Shown here in pieces: positions 46,243 through 57,913 of a stretch of 64,000 nt of DNA (its first letter is position 1; every line of letters starts with the position of its first letter). Below the pieces are notes generated by a model that did not search any database, had not been told where the DNA came from, and worked only from the letters and a program-made list of their open reading frames with translations. Source of the DNA: Tetragonia tetragonoides (Eukaryota > Streptophyta > Magnoliopsida > Caryophyllales > Aizoaceae). Where the stretch lies: assembly GCA_038025085.1 (NCBI GenBank), contig CM076150.1:2638001-2702000 (forward strand). Reading direction: 5' to 3'. A program made the position numbers and the translations under genes.

Positions 46243-46418
46243 GTCATTCCTAAGCAATAACCAAGGCCGAGGGTTCGGATCTCGTTTTGGGCATGGAGCA
46301 GCTTTAAATTTCTTGGTCAGCTGTCCCACTCTTTGAGGTGCCTACAAGCCAGCGCGGGGGTAGTCACTGTGGTCGACGGTGAATACCCTTGGTCGTGAAC
46401 CCAAAAAAAAAAAAAAAA
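46243..46418 (+). mobile_element. SINE (5'-truncated), upstream of the JmjC gene
   Basis: B-box-like gggttcggatctcg, ending in a 16-nt A run. It directly abuts the next SINE. Confidence 0.6.
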
Positions 46419-46587
46419 GGTTGGTGTGAGCGGTTCGGCACTCTCATCACTTAAACGAGGTCGAGGGATCGAATCTTGTAACTGGAGAAACAATTTAGTG
46501 AACCGACTCAGGTACAAACAGGATTAATCTTGACCCAAATAGCTTAGGTGAACCCGTGAATGTGATCAAACCCAAAAAAAAAAAAAA
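46419..46587 (+). mobile_element. SINE family 2 copy, upstream of the JmjC gene
   Basis: Head ggttggtgtgagcggttcggc and B-box-like gggatcgaatcttg match the SINE at 33898-34082. The poly(A) tail ends about 85 bp from the JmjC start codon, so it may contribute to the promoter or leader. Confidence 0.75.
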
Positions 46588-46671
46588 CCCAAACCTCCCA
46601 CCAGCGTCATTTGCATATTCACATCAGCAGTTCAGCACACCCTCTTTTGAGAAATCCCGTTGATAACCCAA

Positions 46672-49600
46672 ATGGAGGCAAAAGCTTCAACAACAGCCAT
46701 AACCAAACCTCGAAACCGTCAATGGGGGCAAGAAAAAACCCACCTTAAACTTTCCACTTCTTCAAACCCCACCGTTCTCTTCTCCTTGATGTTTGCTTCT
46801 CTCTGTAGACCCCAAATTCCCTCATCAAAACCCCTACTTAAACAATTAACCCACAAATTTCTCCACAAATTCTCTCACCTCAATGAATCAAAATCCCATC
46901 TTTTAGACCCCATTCTATCTATCCTCCCCCTTTTGCTTCGCTCTAAATGTGACCAAATTGCATGCAAAATTGTTGGGAAATTGGCTTTGATTTCTATTGA
47001 GGTTAATGAGAGGGTTGTTTCAGATGATGGGATTTTGAAGGGTTTAGTGATGAGGGTTTTGAGGTCTGAGAAAATGGTAGTGAAAAAAGCTGTTTGTAAT
47101 GCTGTTTTGGATGTTTGTACCACTTCTTTTGGGCGTCAGCGTTTGGTTGAGCTCTCTTCTTTAAGCTATCTAATGTGAGTTTCTCACACTTTCTGCAACT
47201 TTTATTGATGTTTCTTTTGTGGGTTGAAAATGGGTTTCTGTGATTGTTGTATTTTTGTGTCTAATCTGTTTGTAGTTCTTTGTTATTAGTGAATTTGTTT
47301 GTATTGGGTACTTGAATTACATGGACTTTTGGTGTGTAAATGTTAGACTGAAATTGGGTTATTTGGAAAATAGTGAGTCTGTCACTTGGGTGTGTAGTAT
47401 CTATGAGGCCATGTTGCATTATTGTAGCTGAGTGAATTAATTTGTATTTGATACTTGAATGGATTTTACCATTTTCTGTGTTACATGGACTCTTTGGTTT
47501 ATATGTTCAATTTTTTGACTGAAGTTAGGTTTATTTGGAAAATAGATAATAGCTACTTTGACACTTGAGTATGTACCCATTTTGCATATTGAAACTGAGT
47601 AAATTTATTTGCATTGGATATACTTGAATAAATGTTACTACATGGTGTGTTGCATCATGCATGGACTCTTGTCTGACATTTGAGTATGGGTTATGGTCTT
47701 ATGGGTATGCTATGGACACGTGAACACTTCAATTTTAGACCAAAATTGCTTATATGTATTTGGAAAGTAGGGTTTGTACCCATGTTGCATAACTGTAACC
47801 GAGAGAACTTGTGGCATGAAGGAAGGACATAACATTTCATACCTTTGTAGCATTGCATTAAATTTTACAGAAGGGATTGCTGCGTTTGAGGTTCAAATGT
47901 TGAAGAGCTACATTCGTTCTCTGCTCTTGTATAATCATGCAACCATCTAATTAGTAGCTTTTGTTTCTTAGGCTTGATTACTGCTTTCTTGTCTTTTTAT
48001 ATCTCTTTGTTTGAATTGTTGAAAAAGTGCATTTTTTATAGTTACTGATCATACATGCAACACTTCGATCATCCTATGTGATATCTGTTAGGCTTGGGTT
48101 CATCCAGGTTCAGAAGTCCTGGACATCTTCCATTTCTATGAATGTTATGGAGAAAGATGGTGATCCTTGCCTTGTAGTGGAGCTTGGTGAAGATGAACTT
48201 CCAGTGCTACTTCTTGATACTATAGTTACTCTTACCAATGTTTGTGACACTGAACAGCTTGAAAGGATGCCAAGGATGCTTGTGGGGCAATTGTTGACTT
48301 ATTTCACAGAACTATGGTGTAAAGTACGTGAACAGATGCTAGCTTCCAAGCTTCTGAACTTCTTCAAAGGAAAATGCTGCTACCTAAGTACCTCTACACC
48401 ATATAATCTGGCAGAATGTATTTTTAGGCTCTCCTTGGATGCTCCTAGTATTGCTTGTTCTATACCATCTGAGACCATCAGCAGACACATATTTGGGCCT
48501 TCACAGTCAAGTCTTGAGTACTTTCTATCAGAGCATTGGGAGCTATCACCCTTTCTGATGAGAAAAGTACCAAACGGTCTCAATCTTCCACATGACATTT
48601 TCAGCTCATTTGTACATTCACTGAATTGTGAAGGAACAGTGTGTAGATTTCTTTCTTCTGCCTTACGAGGAATGGTTTCTTGTCATCCTGTTGCTTTGGA
48701 TGAAGTAGACACTCTGAGTTTCCTTACTGATGTAAGAAACACTCTTGGGTGTCCACTAACATATCAGCAGGACATACGTGTTGTAAGAACCAATTTTCAC
48801 TTAAAATCTGAGGAACATTACTTCGAGCAATTTTCAGGTTCTGGCATTGAGACACTCAGGCCTTTCTCCATTGATGACATTTTGAAATGTGAAGTAGCAT
48901 ATGGAGAAGGCTATACTATAGCTTTGCGTGGCATGGAATTCCGTGCTAAGAGTATTGCAGATATTGCTCTGGATATTGCTTCTTGTTTTGGTCAACCATC
49001 AGTAGGTGCTAACCTCTACGTTACACCACCAAACTCCCAAGGATTATCTTGCCACTTTGATGATCACTGTGTCTTTGTATGTCAACTACGTGGGACTAAA
49101 CAATGGACTGTCTCTCCTCAACCAATAGTCCAGTTACCTCGTCTATATGAGCAAGCTGAGGTTCCAGAGGATCTAATGGTGGAAAGCAAACATATTTTGT
49201 TAAGTGAAGGTGATGTCCTGTATATTCCAAGAGGTTTTGCTCATAAGGCACGCACAGTTACAGATGTTGGTGCAAGCGGCAAGGCTTCTGAGTTTTCAGT
49301 TCATATTACTCTTGCGATCGAGGTTGAGCCTCCTTTTGAGTAAGTTCCGAAGCTATTAAATCTTGTTGACTTGGTTCGAAGTTTCTCATTTCTAAAGTTT
49401 AATTTCAGGAAATATTTGCATTATCTTGTGAAAGCACAAACCTTCTTCAAGGAATCACTTTTTTAATTAAGGGGTTAGTCAGGGGCGAAGCTAGCACCAA
49501 CAGGCTAGTGGGGCCACAATTGACTATTAGCATAAAATAAATCATGGAGAGTAACAAAAGTGTTAGCATAGGGGTTTGAACATGTGACAAGTTGGATTGA

Positions 49601-52075
49601 GTAGTTTTGTATCTTGAACCAGTTACCACTATGCACCCTCCTCACATACAGAGTTACAGTGCATATCTTGTCACATATTATTTATACTCTTGATGGGGGC
49701 CATGGTCTACTTTGGCCTATAGCTTCGCCCCTGGGGTGAGTGATGGTTTTATGCAATTGAAGGCTTTGTGATGGCTGATTATGTTTCAAATGAAGGGTTG
49801 AAGTTTGAATATGTGACAGCTCGAGGAGACAATTATGGTATATATTTTATAATTACAATTCAGGTGGTCACGAGTGACATGTGGCGCTGGTGATGGAAGC
49901 ATGGTGCCAAATTTCCAGAACCCTTGCTTTAATACCTATCGGTAGCGATACCTTCTATGCAGAATTCTCTGCATACTATCACTCAACTGTCTTTAAAATT
50001 GAAGTAGGATAATCCATGCATAGGATCACAGCCTAAAACATAACAAATTCGGAGTATGGCATACAAAGGTAACACTGGACACCTTGGAGAGTATTAAAAA
50101 AATACAGGCTAGAACAAAAGAAAATATTACAACAAGATTGGGCCTGACCCGCCATGTGGTCGAGGCTACATACATTTCTTCAGAAAATAGCCAAAAACAA
50201 TTGATGTCAAGCGCTCCAACTAAGTTTCCTTTTGCCATAGGGTACATAACATACCTCGCCTATGGGGTCAGAAGATGGATGTAAGAAGCAGAAACGATAC
50301 ATTAATTCCAAGGCAACTGTGAGACATGATCATGTGGGGCTGGACCAGAATCCAGATGTGCCTGGAAATGCTGACAAGGGAGTTTGAACTAGGTCATTGA
50401 ATAATTAAGCATGCTGCACATGTCAGCGCACTAGAAACTTATCTTCTATCTGTTTGCTGTACCTAGTAATCTTCTGTGTTATTGTGGACATTAGATGGTG
50501 CTCTTAATCGATAAATGAGATATGTGATCATTGGTCAATGCTGCTAGTCACATATTTGCTTATTTTATTTTCATAGTGTAGTAATTGTTCGTCCTTCGGA
50601 GACCAGTTGGCAAAATGGCTCTTGCTTGCTTTTTAAGAATAAGGGCAGGACTGGAGGCTTTTAAAAATTAAAAGGCTACTTAATGTGTTTCTACAATCAT
50701 ACATTGTAATGAAAATAATGATGGCTTATGAATCCTGCGTCGGTTGCTCAGCTTGTCAGGATTCTTAGATCTATTTCAGAGGTCAGTAGATTGAGTCCCT
50801 TATGACCTTCAGGGCTTGGATTAGTCGGGCAAAGCCTGGACACCCGTGATGTAAAAAAAAGATTATATCGGCTTATGCCTCATGACAAAATTAAGGCTGT
50901 TTTTCTTCCTACATACTTTTGCTGGTTTCTGCTACTCTTATTGATGAGTGGCATATGGGGGAGTTCATCTTGGTCTACTAAACTCTGTTGAAGGTGTCAC
51001 TCATACTAGAAGGCTTCTCAAATGCACATATACATGTATCATATTTCATCTCTAGAGTTCCATCAAATGTTCAGAATAGACTCAATGTGAATTGGATTGA
51101 TGAGCACTGCCTTAATTTGCTTTCATTGGAGCAGGTGGGAGGGGTTCGCTCATGTTGCACTCCATCGATGGAGCCATAACTTAGTGTGTGAAGATCTTTT
51201 TCCTGGCAGTTCTGGGAATTTGCTAACTATTTCAGTGAGCATGTTGCATGTGGCCATCAGGCTTATTAGTAGTAGTGAGCCTGTGTTTCGGAAAGCATGT
51301 TTGGTTGCTGCTAGTTCCTTTTCAGAAACTAACAATTGGCTTGACGAGAACCAGAGAGACATTTTCAATGAATTGATCAACAAAATTTATCAGTTCGCGA
51401 GCTTTGCAGATTCTCTTGAGTTTGTGCAACTGGCAATTCAGAGGAATGAAGATCCTTTTCATTGGCTCAGATGGCTTCAGCATCTCAATGGTGGAGAAGT
51501 ATATGTGCAAGATATGTGGAATATCAAGTTAGATCAAATTTGCAAGATTTTACCTTTTAGCTGTCAAGACAAGGACAATGCAGAAGCTGCATTCGCCCAT
51601 GTGAAGTCAAAATTTTGTACTGAAGTTGTATTTGGTGATGCAAAGGAAAGCTTTAGGATTATATATGCCTTATACAAGGAGGCCCGAATGCAATATATGA
51701 ATGGAATGCTTTCGTTGCATTGTTAACTGACAGTATCTCCTATTTCTGGTTTCTTTTGCACCTTCACTTCATATGCATCATTACATGTTTCCTCTTGCTT
51801 ATCAATCTTCTCGATCAGATTTAGATCTTGTGGCAACAAGGCTAAGCCAGGGTGAAGATATAATTGACCTGGTAAGCACTCGGATTTGTATTAATATCCA
51901 TTTCGAGTTAATATTTATTGCTTTGGATGACCCTGTTGCAGATGCTGCTGCTCCTAAATACTGATTTTCTCATTTTGAATTTCAGTCTGTCTGTCGGACA
52001 AGAGGTGGTTCGGTGTACTTGGACCGAAAGGCTCTGTGGCCTGTGCTATTCTTGCAATCTCGGTTACATCAATAA
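46672..52075 (+). CDS. JmjC/cupin_8 2-oxoglutarate oxygenase (NO66/MINA53-like)
   Basis: Predicted Fe(II)/2-oxoglutarate dioxygenase of the ribosomal-oxygenase/histone-demethylase type. Gene model: 46672-47174, 48092-49339, 51135-51721, 51819-51871, 51986-52075, all GT-AG, 826 residues. The phase fits at every junction (e.g. ...CTAAT|gtgagt to ttag|GCTTGG). Residues 1-165 are helical and armadillo-like. The cupin/JmjC core shows CHFDDHCVFVCQLRGTKQW with H489-x-D491 and PRGFAHKA with H552, the three metal ligands, plus LSEGDVLYIPRG. A C-terminal winged-helix-like region ends RKALWPVLFLQSRLHQ. I take the ATG at 46672 (MEAKASTTAI); no closer alternative. Intron 2 holds a hAT MITE and a SINE. The gene appears intact. 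Substrate (histone or ribosomal protein) cannot be read from sequence. Confidence 0.88.
49480..49733. mobile_element. hAT-type MITE in JmjC intron 2
   Basis: 254 bp with terminal repeats CAGGGGCGAAGCTA / TAGCTTCGCCCCTG and an 8-bp target duplication GGGTTAGT/GGGTGAGT (one mismatch). Confidence 0.85.
50738..50868 (+). mobile_element. Possible SINE in JmjC intron 2
   Basis: A tRNA-like A-box region ggttgctcagcttgtcagg, B-box-like tagattgagtccc and an A-rich end. The flanks share ggcttatg as a weak target duplication. Confidence 0.5.
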
Positions 52076-52207
52076 TTGGTAAGCCTATCTCGTTGAAACA
52101 TGAGAAACTGAATCTTAATATCAGTCATATCATGTTACAAATATGCAATATAAGTATAAATGCAAAATAGCTAAGATGACCTGGAAGTATCTGGTCATGA
52201 AAGTATT

Positions 52208-52799
52208 TTATGGTTTGGGATGTTTAGGGGTTGGGGCTGGATGATGGGTCATAACACCATGATAATCTATGTGATATACTAACTCATCATCATCATTATC
52301 ATCATCATCATCATCATCTTCATGATCACTACTCTTCAAGGCTTTAGCTCTGTTGTACACTTGGTGAGTTGAGCTCTGCATTTCACAAGAATCATGCATT
52401 AACTGCTGTGTTGAAAGACTAAAATGGCTTGTACATCAAAGATATAATTTAAATATATCTTGCTTTGATAACACATTATGATTAGCACCCAAAAAAAAAA
52501 AGGAAAAAAGAAAAAGAAGACATAACACATCATGATGCTGCTGCCTCAAGAATTCCACTTCTGAATTTAGTTTGATAATGGCTACAAGATCTGAGTTGAA
52601 TTCAAATACTCACCTTAGCTTTTCCAGTTTCATTCTGTTGATTATAAACTGTGCTCAAAGCTCTCCTCGGTGCTCTTCCTTGTAGGTTGATGTTAGGAGA
52701 AGATAAATATGTAGGCTGTGAAGAGCACAGGCCTGTATTTTTGAAGAAGCAGAGCAAAGTTATAAAGATGCAGAATATTATTATGTGGGGAGGTCTCAT
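52208..52799 (-). CDS. Secreted signalling-peptide precursor (RGF/GLV- or PSY-like)
   Basis: Two exons on the minus strand: 52799-52614 (62 codons, donor AAG|GTGAGT) and 52375-52208 (acceptor aaatgcag), giving 117 residues. The N-terminus is a clear signal peptide (MRPPHIIIFCIFITLLCFF). The middle has GRAPRRAL and an Asp-rich run encoded by a GAT microsatellite. The C-terminus is DYHGVMTHHPAPTPKHPKP. A terminal Asp-Tyr followed by His/Pro-rich sequence is the layout of tyrosine-sulfated plant peptide hormones (RGF/GOLVEN/CLEL, PSY). The exact consensus (PPxHN) is not met, so the family is uncertain. Absent from obvious repeats; a TATA-like TTTATAAG lies about 60 bp upstream (52857-52864). Confidence 0.65.
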
Positions 52800-52856
52800 T
52801 CTGATACTTGGGGTGAGTGCCTATTGATTTTGGATTGGGAGGATCACAAAATATGA

Positions 52857-52864
52857 CTTATAAA
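52857..52864 (-). promoter_or_regulatory. TATA-like box of the peptide gene
   Basis: Minus-strand TTTATAAG, about 60 bp upstream of the peptide ATG. Confidence 0.45.
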
Positions 52865-52990
52865 GACAGGATCATTATTCATTTGTAAGTCTCTCTCTCA
52901 CTCTCTCTCTAATTCATTTTTGTTTGCATATATGTCATAAAATTATTAGATGCACCTAGACCAGGTCTTTGGATGACTCAAGCCAGTCTT

Positions 52991-53154
52991 TTGTTTTTTA
53001 TAAGATGCATCTTTAACCAAGCTTTGCGTGGCTAATTCCATGGGCTCTAAAGTTAACAACCATGAAAACCTCCACTAGCTATAAGAGGACTCGGACCTCT
53101 TGAATAATTCTCAGAGGACCAGAGGTCTTATCAGTTGAGCTACCCCCTTGGGGT
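52991..53154 (-). mobile_element. tRNA-derived SINE, family 3
   Basis: 164 bp, minus strand. A-box-like tagctcaactgataaga and B-box ggtccgagtcc sit at tRNA spacing. The 17-bp target duplication tgactcaagcca(g/a)tctt is at 52974-52990 and 53155-53171. Confidence 0.85.
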
Positions 53155-53171
53155 TGACTCAAGCCAATCTT

Positions 53172-53741
53172 ATGCCGTTTAATCCCCTATTTTTCCGGTT
53201 GTGCTATCCGTTCCAACTTCTTGAAATCTCTAACATGTGATTGGTTTGGGTAAACACAATAACATGGCGACTACTGGTGCACTTAGCAAATTTTCACGCG
53301 CGCGTGTCCGTGTGTGTGTGTGAGAGAGAGGGAGAGGGCTGACATTTTTGGTCCAAACCCATGCCTAATGATACAGTTGGTTATGTGAAGGAGAGAACAC
53401 CAAGACCAAGTATGGGCCTCTGAAGACCGTCCCAAGGTGATCTTGTTGAAATCTTTGGTAGTCTCTAGTGGGTGACAAGATTGCTAATATGGAGATATGC
53501 TGACCGTGGGACCTAAGAGGTCCCGAGCCCGTTTGGGTCACTGACGTGTATGGCAGCCAATTTGATGAAAATATTAAGACACCACCATCCATTAAAGAGT
53601 CTCACATGGGTGGGGCGACTGGCTGTCTCTCTCGAGTGACTTGTTAGACCAGAGATTTGGATGTTTGTTGCACAATCATGGGTAGTCATCTAGTCAAGAG
53701 CTTGCAGTTTCACTAGAAATAGAATGTAGTAACTTTATTTA
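53172..53741. other. Intergenic, no gene seen
   Basis: Contains a short mixed microsatellite (cgcgcg, gtgtgtg, gagaga) at 53296-53335. No credible ORF. Confidence 0.5.
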
Positions 53742-53957
53742 TTTTCTTTTGGTACGAGTAACCCGCAACCACTAGTTTTTGCGTGTGTACCGGAGAAACC
53801 TCGGGTTATGCAATAGCTTGTAAACCACATACTCCAGGCAAGCCGACAAAATAAATATTGCAAACAGGTTTAGCATTGAGGTCTACTAGTGGGAATTGAG
53901 CCCATGACTTTTATTATGAAATTTAACCCTACGACCAACTGTAGTATCTTTTCAGGG
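53742..53957 (-). mobile_element. tRNA-derived SINE, relative of 22655-22870
   Basis: Shares gtgtaccgga(t/g)aaacc, ccaggcaagcc and ggaattga(a/g)cccatgac with the first copy. Target duplication not identified. Confidence 0.7.
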
Positions 53958-54448
53958 CTTTACTAAGTAATAGGAGTATTAGTCATAGATGTGGTCCTGT
54001 GGATGATGATTTACTTCGAAGTAGATGCTACATATCATAGATGTCCATGTTTAGGGAAAAATTCCGGGGAAGCACTTTTTAGTTTTTATGAATTGCAGTA
54101 AAATACTCCGACAGTTGCAACATAGCTCAAAGGATTACTAAAAATGTGAAATGGGGAATTTCGTCTTAGCAAAATATAATATTTTGGCATGCACATGCTG
54201 CAATATCAATTGCAAGAAAACAATCTGTTGTATCGAAATGTGGATGATATCCTTGTTTGTGTTTCAAGTATGATCAATTCTATTTGGTGTCAAAATTTCA
54301 TTGTTAGCCACCAGCTTCAGATCAGATGTCTTCTAAAGTGCCCTGTACTATTTCGTTACCACATAAACTCATATGTGAACGCCTCATACATGAGGGGTGA
54401 TATGATATAGGAGGCCCATGTTATGTGATGACGTTGAAGCATGGTTGG

Positions 54449-54765
54449 TAGGGCTGTAAACGAGCTAAAGGACTCGTGAGCTGCTGGGGAACATACTCGA
54501 TTCAAAGTTCGCCCAATAATAAACGAGCCGAGCATGAATACTACTCGTTTACTAATCAGTTGTGTACGAGTACCCCAATACTTGGGTCGTGAGTACTATT
54601 ATGGGTTATAATACCAAGCTAGTGTACTCGCGAGTTGCTCGGGAACATGATCGGTCAAAACTCGCTCAATAATAAACGAGCCGAGTACGAGCACCAATTT
54701 GATCGTTTAGCAAACGAACCGAGCATGAGTACAAAGGTACTCGGCTCGGCTTGTTTACACCCCTA
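54449..54765. mobile_element. hAT-type MITE
   Basis: Terminal repeats TAGGGCTGTAAACGAGC / GCTTGTTTACACCCCTA. The body has internal repeats of aataataaacgagccgag. The 8-bp target duplication is eroded. Confidence 0.65.
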
Positions 54766-55446
54766 ATTGTCCGTATGATCCTATGGTGAAGGGTCTTAGT
54801 CTCTTAGATAAGGATTGTTGTAAACAGTAATGTGCGTTTGGTTTGCATTTGCACGCTAACTTTGAATCAAGTGCTCTTCTTCGTTATACAGCAAAGGCAT
54901 TAGAAAGGAATCATATACTCTTATCACTTTTAAAGAAAAACAAATAGCAAGGGATAAAAATCAAATGCTTTTCTTACTTTAAGGGATTATTTAATCAGTT
55001 GGTTTCTCCACCAACTACATAACAGTAATCCTTTTGGAAGCAAATTACCATTCCATTATTATTAGGTTTTTGTCAATCTCAACGACAGGTATGCACACTT
55101 TCTATTGGACCTACTTATTTTTTTGGTGAAAAGGGCATTTAATAATTTTTGGAAAATTCCCTGGTTTGTTGTTTCTGTTTTTGGATTGTGGGTTTGTGTT
55201 TTAATGTTTTAGTTTTTATAGTGGGGTTCTGACATGATTGATGAAACAGTAGAGAAGAATTGATTAATGAGCTCGATCTCCATTGCCGGGAGATAAATCA
55301 GAAACTAGATGGTTCTTCTATTTCGGAGTATAATTTCCTATATCTACCCTTCGACTTCAAGTAAGTAAATACTACTGTTTTTAATTTTACTGATTTTACT
55401 CTGCTAGGGTTTCGATTTATTGGGTTTTATATTCCATTGAATATTA

Positions 55447-56311
55447 CTCCCTCCTTGAAACACGGTGTGATATTACACGGGTTTTAATGCAAGTGAACTT
55501 TAGCATCAACTTTTCCATTATACCCTCACCTCAAGTCTTAACCCTTTTTCTCTCTCCTCACATACATCACCAGCCCCCACCCCTTCCCCACCAGCCGCAC
55601 TCTCACCCACCACCAGTCCCCACACCAACAGCCCCCACCACCACCCTAGAATTTTACACCCCACTGCCGGAAAACCCCAACCAGCAGCACCTCCACCGTC
55701 GGAAACCCCACTACCAGTACCCCCACCGCCGGAAACCCCACTACCAATACCGCCCACCGCCGGAAACCCACCACCAGTACCCCCCAAACCCGAAATCCCC
55801 CATTACCGAAAACCAACCACCCCCGCCCCAAAAGCCCCACCTACGAAACCTACCCCCACCAAAAACCACCCACAAAAACCCACCTCACCCCACGAAAACC
55901 CACCCCAATCCATGCCCATGAAAACCCCAACCTCCACCCACGAAAACCCACCCGCCCAGATCTGTCTTCATCCACCTCCCTATTCGTCCTCTCACCACAG
56001 ATCCCACCAGGCCACCACCACCATATTCCCAACAGCAAAGAGAGATAGAAGGAGAAAGAGAGAGAAAGAGCCGGCACCGGAGAGATATTTGCTGGCCGCC
56101 GGCGAGCCACCATTGGTGGTTGGTCTGGTAGGAGAGAGAATGGGAGTGATAAATGAGATTATGAGAATGATTTTTCACAAAATAATAGAGGTGAATGGAA
56201 AGGGTAGTTAGGTATTTTTGCTCATAAAACTTTACCAAATAAGGAACTGGGAACGTAAATGAGAGACAGACCAAAAAGGAAACTGGGAACGTAAACATGG
56301 GACGGAGGGAG
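55447..56311. mobile_element. Stowaway-ended element with Pro-rich filler
   Basis: Ends CTCCCTCCTTG / GACGGAGGGAG with TA duplications. At 865 bp it is long for a MITE. The interior has three copies of a roughly 30-bp ccaccgccggaaacccc unit (about 55690-55775) giving spurious Pro-rich ORFs, and a duplicated aactgggaacgtaaa near the right end. Confidence 0.6.
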
Positions 56312-56926
56312 TATAATCATGACTTTCATAATATATAGACGAGAGATGAACATGGGGTATGCGTCTGTGGAAGGGGTTTCGACACTGAACGCTTCTTGGA
56401 CTGGAAAGGGTTGGAAGGACTGGCAAACTTGTTAAGAAATTAGTTTATCTTTCAATTCTTAAGTTTCTTTACTTTATCGTTAATGTTTTCATTTGTTTTC
56501 TCCGATTCGAGCAAAATATTTTAGAAGTTTAGTCACCGTATAACCTTTACAAATTAATAATGTTTTGACCATATTGTTTTCTTAATATATAAAGAAATTA
56601 GTTAATCCATAAGTTAATAATTTTTTAATTTAAGAAGTGTGTTCTTTCCGACCTTTCTTTTCAACCGACTCACCTATAAGTACTAGGTTGGCGTTAGTAC
56701 AGCATACAAATAAATGGGAAAGGAGAAATTCAAATCTGAAATCTAATGTACCCAACACCTCATTCTAATTATAAGGTTAAGACATTCTTGGTTCTTGTCG
56801 AATATGTTAGTCATTAATATTGTATGCTTATAATGAATTCCTTCTAAGACTTTTTTTTCCACCAAAAATGACCTTCACAACTTTCCCTGTTCTGAATGAA
56901 GCCATCAGCCCATCATTACTCTCAAC

Positions 56927-57292
56927 TAGACATCGGCAAGTGGGAGAGGATTCTGTGACCGACCCAGCTCAACCCATATATTCAGTGGGTCATAATCCAG
57001 TTAGAATTGTAAAGGGACGGATCCAAATGCGTCGGCTCATTTAAAAGTTTAACGGTTCATATCAGGTCATAAATGGGTAAACCCACAAAATATTTTATTA
57101 TTAAAAAAACACCTTTTAAATTTAAAACGGGCAAAAATAGGTCAGCCAGGCCCACGATCGATCTAACCCACCCACAAAAATGTGGCTGACTTGACTTGAC
57201 CCAGCCCATTTTATAAATGGGCAAAATAGGCCGACCAGACCTGACCCATTTTATAAATGTGCCGACCAGACCTAGCCCGTTGCCCAAGCCTA
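56927..57292. mobile_element. hAT-like MITE in duplication copy 2
   Basis: The right end TTGCCCAAGCCTA and left end TAGACATCGGCAAG are imperfect inverted repeats with gacc/ggtc-rich interiors. It is absent from copy 1 (ctctcaatgtctgag there is uninterrupted). Confidence 0.6.
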
Positions 57293-57605
57293 GTCAATGC
57301 CTGAGATCTCCCTTACATTTTCAGAAGTCACAGCTAATTAAAACTTTAAAAGTCATCTCTAAACCGATTTTCTCACCATATGAGACAGGTGCACATAAGT
57401 ATTACCCCTATTTTAGTTTTATAGAAATCACTATAAAATTATTTTTACTATTTTCTTTCCAATAAAAAAAAAAAATTGTTTGAAGAATAATCCCTTCATC
57501 AAAATTTATTTTTTTTATATATCAAAAGAAAATGTGTGCATGTATGTGTTGTACAATTATTAACATTATAGAAAATCATCTTCTTTGAGTGATTTAGCTA
57601 ACTAA

Positions 57606-57853
57606 GGGTGCGTTTGTTAGAGTTTACACGATCGGTTCAGTTCAGTTCAGGTGTCAATTCAGTGATTTCAAATTCAGTTAAATAATGTTTAGTTCAGTTC
57701 AGTGGTGCTGAGTTTAGAAACATACTTTTTGTCTCACGTATCTGTGTTCAGTTCAGTTCAATTGTGTCCAGTTCAGTTCAATAGTATCCAGTTTAGTAAT
57801 GTCGAATTCAGTTCAGTTCAGTTTTGGTAAGTTCATGTCTAACAAACGCATCC
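57606..57853 (+). mobile_element. Tourist-like MITE just upstream of DUF247 copy 2
   Basis: 248 bp, termini GGGTGCGTTTGTTAG / CTAACAAACGCATCC, TAA target duplication (57603-57605, 57854-57856), multiple gttca pentamers. It ends 60 bp before the ATG. Confidence 0.8.
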
Positions 57854-57913
57854 TAATTAAGCAAATCATTATGGACTAATTTTTTGGTGCCCTTTTTTTT
57901 TTTTTTTTCCTAG

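Noticed and set aside
49447..50284. ORFs in JmjC intron 2
   Set aside because: They lie in an intron with a hAT MITE and have no recognisable domain; splice phases support the intron.
53086..53154. tRNA gene candidate (A- and B-boxes)
   Set aside because: The sequence does not fold into a full cloverleaf and is flanked by a 17-bp target duplication, so it is a SINE head.
55487..55921. Proline-rich 144-residue ORF
   Set aside because: Lies inside a Stowaway-ended element on a C-rich 30-bp tandem repeat; no signal peptide or domain, and open frames in several phases.
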